From an uncultured Flavobacteriales bacterium (lineage in GTDB: Bacteria; Bacteroidota; Bacteroidia; Flavobacteriales_D; Sanyastnellaceae), in assembly GCA_938082505.1 (NCBI GenBank), contig CALLLH010000009.1:1-64000 (forward strand): a stretch of DNA of 64,000 nucleotides. Reading direction: 5' to 3'. This document shows, piece after piece, positions 58,762-64,000 of this stretch (positions are counted from its first letter, which is position 1; the number at the start of each line of letters is the position of its first letter). The notes below the pieces were generated by a model. That model was not told the DNA's origin. It ran no database searches and saw nothing but the letters and a program-made list of their open reading frames with translations. A program made the translations under genes and the position numbers.

Positions 58762-59807
58762 AGCGCAACACCCTGTTCCCCTTGCTGCTCGCAGCGCTGG
58801 CCATTGGAGCCATCATATCTCAATTCGCAGGGGAAACCGGAAACCTGGACGCGGACAGCAGCACCCATTTCGCCATTGAGGACACTTCCCGGGTCACCCG
58901 GATCCGCATCGCGGATACGGAGGGGAGGGCAGCACTGCTTGAACGGATGCCCGAGCATCCCCTGGGGTTGTGGCAGCTCAATGGCCAACGGCTGGCCAGA
59001 AAGGATGCCACGGACTTGCTGCTCAAGACCTTCAAACGTGTTTCCGTCCGTCAACCCGTCCGGGCCACAGCAAAGGAGGGGGTACTCAAAATGATGGCCT
59101 CGGCGGGGAAACGCGTGGACATCCATCTGGACGGAGCAGATGCGCCTTCCAAGACCTGGTTCGTAGGCACACCCACCCAGAGCCACACCGGCACCCACAT
59201 GCTGCTGGAACTCCCCGGAAAAGGCAGGTCAGAAGAACCATATGTAACCCACATGGAAGGATTCACAGGCTTCCTTTCCACTCGGTTTTTCACCGATGAG
59301 AATGAATGGCGCTATACCGGCGTGTTTGAATCGACTGCCGAAGCCATCGCCTCCATTACCGCCACCCCCCTGGACGATGTCGGCATGGAAGCGACCCTTG
59401 TGTGGAGCAGCGATGGCAAGACCATTGAGGCCAAAGGGCCAAGCGGCACCCTCGATTTGCCACAGCAGCTCTTGCGCGAGTCGTGGCTCCGTTTCCGCAA
59501 GGTCCATGTCGAAACTTGGAACAGCCACCTCCAACCGGCCCAACAGGACAGCCTGAGAAACAGCCCCCCAGCATGGCACCTGGATGTGCGCTACAAGGAT
59601 GGCCGAAGAACAGAACTCGACCTGCACTGGAAATCCCCCATCATGGACGAATACGACGAAACGGGTGCCCTGCTCGACCATGATGGCAGCAGGATGTTTG
59701 CAGTCCACCGTGGAGAGTGTGCCCTGGTTCAAACCTTCGTATTCAATCCCATCCTCGATTTCTGGAGAAACCTGACCGCCACCAAACCCATTCAACCGCG
59801 ATCATGA
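58758..59807 (+). CDS. DUF4340-like domain protein
   Basis: MKRNTLFPLLLAALAIGAIISQFAGE...IEDTSRVTRIRIADTEGRAALLERMPEHPLGLWQLNGQRLARKDATDLLLKTFKRVSVRQPV; directly coupled to gldG by an ATGA overlap. Confidence 0.7.
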   Translation: MKRNTLFPLLLAALAIGAIISQFAGETGNLDADSSTHFAIEDTSRVTRIRIADTEGRAALLERMPEHPLGLWQLNGQRLARKDATDLLLKTFKRVSVRQPVRATAKEGVLKMMASAGKRVDIHLDGADAPSKTWFVGTPTQSHTGTHMLLELPGKGRSEEPYVTHMEGFTGFLSTRFFTDENEWRYTGVFESTAEAIASITATPLDDVGMEATLVWSSDGKTIEAKGPSGTLDLPQQLLRESWLRFRKVHVETWNSHLQPAQQDSLRNSPPAWHLDVRYKDGRRTELDLHWKSPIMDEYDETGALLDHDGSRMFAVHRGECALVQTFVFNPILDFWRNLTATKPIQPRS

Positions 59808-61018
59808 ATGCCTACATCGTAGACGGGGTCAGGACCCCGATCGGGAATTTCGGAGGAACCCTGGCCCCCATCAGGGCGGACGACTTGGCCGCACTTGCCA
59901 TCAAGTCACTGGTGTCCAGGCAGGAGGGGTTCGATCTTGCCTCCATTGACGATGTCCTGCTGGGGTGTGCCAACCAAGCGGGGGAGGACAACCGGAATGT
60001 CGCGCGCATGGCACTGCTCTTGGCCGGGCTGCCCTGCAGCGTTCCGGGAGAAACGGTCAATCGCCTGTGTGCCTCGGGAATGGCCGCAGGAGTCCATTCG
60101 GCACGCGCGCTGCATGTCGGAGATGCGGACATCATGATCGCTGGAGGTGTGGAACACATGACCCGCGGCCCATGGGTCATCAGCAAGGCCAGCGCCGCTT
60201 TCGGAAGGGATTCTGAAATGCACGACACGAGCTTCGGCTGGAGGTTCATCAATCCCAAACTGGACGCTGTCTATGGCACGGAAGGAATGGGCTCGACGGC
60301 TGAAAACCTGGTGACCCTCCACGACATCAGCCGCACATCACAGGATGCCTTTGCCGCGTGGTCCCAGCAGAAGGCACAATCAGCGCAGGAAGCCGGCCAT
60401 CTGGCAGAGGAAATCTTCGCGGTCACCATACCCCGACGCAAACAGGAGGACCTCATTTTTGTACATGACGAGTTCATTCGGCCCGGAACTGCGGCCGATG
60501 TCCTCGCCAAACTCAGACCCGCCTTCAAAAAAGAAGGCGGATCCGTCACCGCAGGAAACAGCAGCGGTCTCAATGATGGAGCGTGCGCACTGCTCATGGC
60601 CAATCAAAGAGGATTGGAGAAGATGGGCGCTGCGCCGTTGGCCAGGATGATCGGAAGCGCCGTCGTCGGTGTGGAGCCCCGGATCATGGGCATTGGCCCT
60701 GTGAATGCGACGCGGAAGGTTCTCGATCGCACCGGGCTGTCCCTGTCCGACATGGACCACATCGAATTGAACGAAGCCTTCGCAGCCCAGGCCCTAGCCT
60801 GCACCCGAAGCCTCGGGCTGGACGATGAAGACCCCAGGATCAATCCTCAGGGAGGGGCCATCGCCCTTGGCCACCCGCTGGGCATGACCGGAGCCCGTTT
60901 GCTGCTCACTGCAGCCCGGCAGTTGCGCAGGAACAACCAGCGTTACGCCCTTGTCACCCTGTGCATCGGTGTCGGACAGGGATACGCCACCATCCTTGAA
61001 AATCCGGAAGCCGCATGA
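59804..61018 (+). CDS. Acetyl-CoA acyltransferase (thiolase, PcaF/PaaJ-like)
   Basis: MNAYIVDGVRTPIGNFGGTLAPIRADDLAALAIKSLV; VNRLCASGMAAGVHSARAL; GGVEHMTRGPWV; NPQGGAIALGHPLGMTGARLLLTAA. Confidence 0.94.
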   Translation: MNAYIVDGVRTPIGNFGGTLAPIRADDLAALAIKSLVSRQEGFDLASIDDVLLGCANQAGEDNRNVARMALLLAGLPCSVPGETVNRLCASGMAAGVHSARALHVGDADIMIAGGVEHMTRGPWVISKASAAFGRDSEMHDTSFGWRFINPKLDAVYGTEGMGSTAENLVTLHDISRTSQDAFAAWSQQKAQSAQEAGHLAEEIFAVTIPRRKQEDLIFVHDEFIRPGTAADVLAKLRPAFKKEGGSVTAGNSSGLNDGACALLMANQRGLEKMGAAPLARMIGSAVVGVEPRIMGIGPVNATRKVLDRTGLSLSDMDHIELNEAFAAQALACTRSLGLDDEDPRINPQGGAIALGHPLGMTGARLLLTAARQLRRNNQRYALVTLCIGVGQGYATILENPEAA

Positions 61019-61620
61019 TCCAGTCCTTCAAGGGTATGGTCCCTGTCATCGACCCCCGTGCGTTCGTGCACCCCAATGCGGTCGTGATCGGACATGTGAC
61101 CATCGGCCCGGATTGCTTCATCGGCGCGGGAGCCGTCCTGCGGGGAGACTGGGGAAAGATCGTGCTCGAAACAGGATGCAACGTCCAGGAAAATGTCGTC
61201 GTGCACATGTTCCCGGGCACGACGGTGCACCTGGCTGAAGGCGCCCACGTGGGCCATGGGGCCATCATCCACGGCGCCTCATTGGGAAGCCAATGCCTCA
61301 TCGGGATGAACGCCGTTGTCATGGACGACGTTCAAGTGGGGGCAGGATGCATCGTCGGTGCCCTGTCCTTTCTCAAGACAGGAAGCCGCTGGTCACCGAG
61401 AAAAATCATCGCCGGAAATCCAGCCAAGGAAATCGGCGAGGTCACAGACGAAATGTTCGCCCATAAAGTCGAAGGCACGGCATTGTACCAGCAATTGCCC
61501 GGTGAGTGTCGCGGATCATTGAGGGAAGCGATACCGCTGGACGCAACGCCGGAACAGAGGCCCGAGCAATTCCCGACTTTCGAGACCTGGCAGCGCAGGC
61601 GCGGAGCAACGAAGGACTAG
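61015..61620 (+). CDS. Hexapeptide-repeat gamma-carbonic anhydrase-like protein (PaaY-like)
   Basis: AFVHPNAVVIGHVTIGPDCFIGAGAVLRGDWGKIVLETGCNVQENVVVHMFPGTTVHLAEGAHVGHGAIIHGASLG; 4-bp overlap with the thiolase. Confidence 0.88.
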   Translation: MIQSFKGMVPVIDPRAFVHPNAVVIGHVTIGPDCFIGAGAVLRGDWGKIVLETGCNVQENVVVHMFPGTTVHLAEGAHVGHGAIIHGASLGSQCLIGMNAVVMDDVQVGAGCIVGALSFLKTGSRWSPRKIIAGNPAKEIGEVTDEMFAHKVEGTALYQQLPGECRGSLREAIPLDATPEQRPEQFPTFETWQRRRGATKD

Positions 61621-61630
61621 CAACGCTCCC

Positions 61631-62362
61631 ATGGCACGTGGCCCCTTCCATTTCAAGGAATTCTCCGTCGAACAAGATGGTGCTGCCATGAAAGTGGGCA
61701 CCGATGGCATCGTCTTGGGCTGTTGGACCCCGGTTCGCAACGCAAGGCGCGTTCTCGATGCTGGCTCAGGCAACGGTTACGTCGGCATCATGCTTCTCCA
61801 ACGCATGGCTGCTGATGCCCGACTGCTCGGCATCGAAATCGAACCCTCAGCGGCCGAACAATCCGCGGAAAACTATCTTCATCAGCCTTTTGCAGGCAAA
61901 GCACGCGCTTGGGAAGGCAGTGTACAGGATGCCGCCGAACAAGCCGGGTGGTCCGGGCACATGGACCTCGTCATTTCCAACCCTCCCTTCTTCAGGGACA
62001 AACCCAAATCACCGATCCGCGCCCGAAACCTGGCACGGCACGACGATACGCTGCCCATGGGTGCCCTCGTCAAGGCCTCGGCGGGGTTGTTGAGCCCCGG
62101 AGGCCGGTTGTGCACGATTTGGCCTGCTGACCGCGAAGAAGAATGGAACGGGTGGGCCCCCGGCTATGGATTCTCCATCCTGCAGACGGTTCGGGTAAGA
62201 ACCATGCGACACCTGTCACCGAAACGGATCCTGTCGGAGTGGGTCTTGGGGGAGGGCAGCTCACCTGGTGTCACTGCGGAATTGATCCTGGAAGGGACCG
62301 CCACGCTGGACTATACCGAACAATACCTGGAGTTGGTCAGGCCCTATCTCAGGGGAACCTGA
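61631..62362 (+). CDS. tRNA1(Val) (adenine37-N6)-methyltransferase-like (TrmN6/YfiC family)
   Basis: FHFKEFSVEQDGAAMKVGTDGIVLGCWTPVRNARRVLDAGSGNGYVGIMLLQR; DLVISNPPFFRDKPKSP (NPPF). Confidence 0.92.
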   Translation: MARGPFHFKEFSVEQDGAAMKVGTDGIVLGCWTPVRNARRVLDAGSGNGYVGIMLLQRMAADARLLGIEIEPSAAEQSAENYLHQPFAGKARAWEGSVQDAAEQAGWSGHMDLVISNPPFFRDKPKSPIRARNLARHDDTLPMGALVKASAGLLSPGGRLCTIWPADREEEWNGWAPGYGFSILQTVRVRTMRHLSPKRILSEWVLGEGSSPGVTAELILEGTATLDYTEQYLELVRPYLRGT

Positions 62363-62386
62363 AAGGAAAGGAGGAAGACTCTATCC

Positions 62387-62773
62387 TCAGCCGCCGAGCA
62401 CGCGCTTGAGATCGCCAAGCTGCTTTTCCCAAAGCAATTTGGCTTCGTCTATTTCATCCTCTTCGGCGTAATCGGTCACCACGAGCGCTGTGTCTCCAGT
62501 CAATGGATCAATCTTGATCCTCATCTCGAAATACGATTTCTCGCCTTCTTCCTCGTGCTCGATCCAACGGAATTTCACGAAATCCTCTCGCTTCTGGGAA
62601 ATCAGCCGCGCTGACTCCTCTGAGCCATCCCAGAAGAAAGTGAAAACGTCCTTTTTGATGTTGACGTCATCGGCAAACCACTCGGAAAGACCGCTGGGGT
62701 TGTTGAGTCGACTGAAAATCGAGCCCTTGCTCGCCTGGATGGGTACCTCTACTTGGAATTCAACAAGCTCCAT
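62387..62773 (-). CDS. START-like/SRPBCC (AHSA1-like) domain protein
   Basis: MELVEFQVEVPIQASKGSIFSRLNNPSGLSEWFADDVNIKKDVFTFFWDGSEESARLISQKREDFVKFRWIEHE. Confidence 0.85.
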   Translation of the reverse strand: MELVEFQVEVPIQASKGSIFSRLNNPSGLSEWFADDVNIKKDVFTFFWDGSEESARLISQKREDFVKFRWIEHEEEGEKSYFEMRIKIDPLTGDTALVVTDYAEEDEIDEAKLLWEKQLGDLKRVLGG

Positions 62774-62908
62774 GCTCTGGAATCTGGCTGCAAGATACAA
62801 TTTAGTAAGGGGTATGCCGATGACGGGCCTTGCAACATTCCCAAAAACCCGCAAAGGATTTCTTCCTTCTTGCTACATTTGCCGCCCGTTTCCAATGTGG
62901 AGACGCTC

Positions 62909-62982
62909 GGCGAGGTAGCTCAGCTGGTTAGAGCGCAGGATTCATAATCCTGAGGTCGAGAGTTCAAGTCTCTCTCTCGCTA
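62909..62982 (+). tRNA. tRNA-Met-type (CAT anticodon)
   Basis: Cloverleaf read by eye: acceptor GGCGAGG/TCTCGCT (two G-U), D arm tagctcagctggttagagc, anticodon stem CAGGA/TCCTG with loop TTCATAA, T arm GAGAG-ttcaagt-CTCTC. Elongator Met versus lysidine-modified Ile2 not resolved; not initiator-like. Confidence 0.93.
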
Positions 62983-62990
62983 CAGTTCAA

Positions 62991-63014
62991 AGCCCGGTTC
63001 ATCCGGGCTTTTTT
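62991..63014 (+). terminator. Rho-independent terminator after the tRNA
   Basis: AGCCCGG-ttcat-CCGGGCT followed by TTTTT, 9 nt after the tRNA 3' end. Confidence 0.85.
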
Positions 63015-63107
63015 CATGCCTCGATTTTTCGTCGAAAACCTAATTATATTAGACAAAAGTCTATTTTTAAAAGCTTAATCGCTATTTTAGTGGGACCGAA
63101 TTAGATC

Positions 63108-64000
63108 ATGTCCCGACTACTGCTTGCATGCTGCACCGCCGCTGCCTTCTTTTTCCAGGATCCAACCTCCTGTTTGGCCCAATGTGCAGACAGCACAGCG
63201 TGCAATTTCAACAGCGCAGGTACCAATGAGGGAAGCACGTCCAATCCCTGTCTGACACTTGAATCTCACTTCGTCCATACCTCCGGCATCCTCGATGGAA
63301 TGACCACCTACCGGTTGTATGTCCACCTGCCGGAGCCAGACGACTTCCTCAGCGCCATCAGCACCATCATCATCGGTTGCATGGACCCCTTGGCATGCAA
63401 CTATGCCCCGAATGCAGGGTTCGACAATGGCACCTGCGAATACAGCAGTTGTTCCCCATCCGATCTACCGGTGAACACGGCTGCTACATCCTCCTCCATC
63501 AAAATCAGGACAACCACTTCCTTCCACCAGGATCCAGTAGGGTCGCCCACTTCCACAGGCATCATGTCCAGCCTGCTCGGATTTTTCCCGGACCTGATCT
63601 ATGACAGCTGGATCACGATTGGACACGCCCCCGAGGATGGCGCGGCATCGGCCTCCGTGAGCACGATAGCAAGCCCCAACCAGAATTGGATTGCGGCCTT
63701 TGAGTCCGGCAACGACCTCATCATGGATGATTTGATTGGCGGCCTTTGGTACATCTTCAACGACGGCAATGACCAAGGAGTGCCCGATGCCGACGGCAAG
63801 GTGCTGATCGCACAACTGACCACGGATGGCACGGTAACGGTAGAGCTCACCGGCCAGTATTTCCCTGATTTCGGTACAGGAGCCAATGGCGAGGCCGACG
63901 GCACACAGGATCAATTGTTCATCTCCGAATTGGGCGCTCCCTGTCCTTTCGACCCCAATGCCGATTGCACTTTTCCCTTGGACGGACTCGATTGCGATGG
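63108..64000 (+). CDS. Secreted protein with GC(M/T)DPLACNYAPNA..DNGTC motif (3' end outside the window)
   Basis: MSRLLLACCTAAAFFFQDPTSCLAQCADSTACNFNSAG... GCMDPLACNYAPNAGFDNGTCEY...; open to the window edge. Confidence 0.8.
   Translation, partial: MSRLLLACCTAAAFFFQDPTSCLAQCADSTACNFNSAGTNEGSTSNPCLTLESHFVHTSGILDGMTTYRLYVHLPEPDDFLSAISTIIIGCMDPLACNYAPNAGFDNGTCEYSSCSPSDLPVNTAATSSSIKIRTTTSFHQDPVGSPTSTGIMSSLLGFFPDLIYDSWITIGHAPEDGAASASVSTIASPNQNWIAAFESGNDLIMDDLIGGLWYIFNDGNDQGVPDADGKVLIAQLTTDGTVTVELTGQYFPDFGTGANGEADGTQDQLFISELGAPCPFDPNADCTFPLDGLDCD

Noticed and set aside
1-64000. CRISPR arrays, phage/transposon genes, restriction-modification or other defence systems
   Set aside because: No short regularly spaced repeats, no transposase/integrase, and no Cas, R-M, CBASS, retron or similar domain recognised in the translations.

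Overview
The window is a gene-dense, high-GC segment of a Bacteroidota chromosome, probably from the marine Flavobacteriales. I base the lineage on gldF/gldG, T9SS C-terminal sorting domains, a PUR/DUF3276 protein, DUF5683, a long Bacteroidota-type LepB and a WbqC-like protein. It carries about 60 CDS, one tRNA with a CAT anticodon, and at least one convincing intrinsic terminator. Most of it is housekeeping: dnaA, parA/parB, dapB, lepB, lgt, gcvT, nth, xth, mtaB, msrB, coaE, rpe, clpS, glnS, CCA-adding enzyme, tsaC-like, purC, phoH, gldF/gldG. The accessory part is mainly large secreted proteins: a PKD/T9SS type B protein, an FG-GAP/T9SS protein, a five-heme cytochrome fused to a T9SS tail, and three paralogous FG-GAP/UnbV-like giants flanking coaE-rpe. 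Both window edges cut through secreted proteins carrying 'GCTDP..NY...DDGSC' motifs. I saw no CRISPR array, phage, transposase or recognisable defence island. The best leads for new biology are the five-heme T9SS cytochrome, the paralogous surface-protein array, an ECF sigma / single-TM / Spy-like operon, an arginyltransferase-family gene plus clpS (possible N-degron pathway), a bacterial homologue of the queuosine-tRNA mannosyltransferase, an orphan ATP-grasp protein and an orphan RelE/ParE-like toxin. Functions were assigned by reading the translations. No database search was run.
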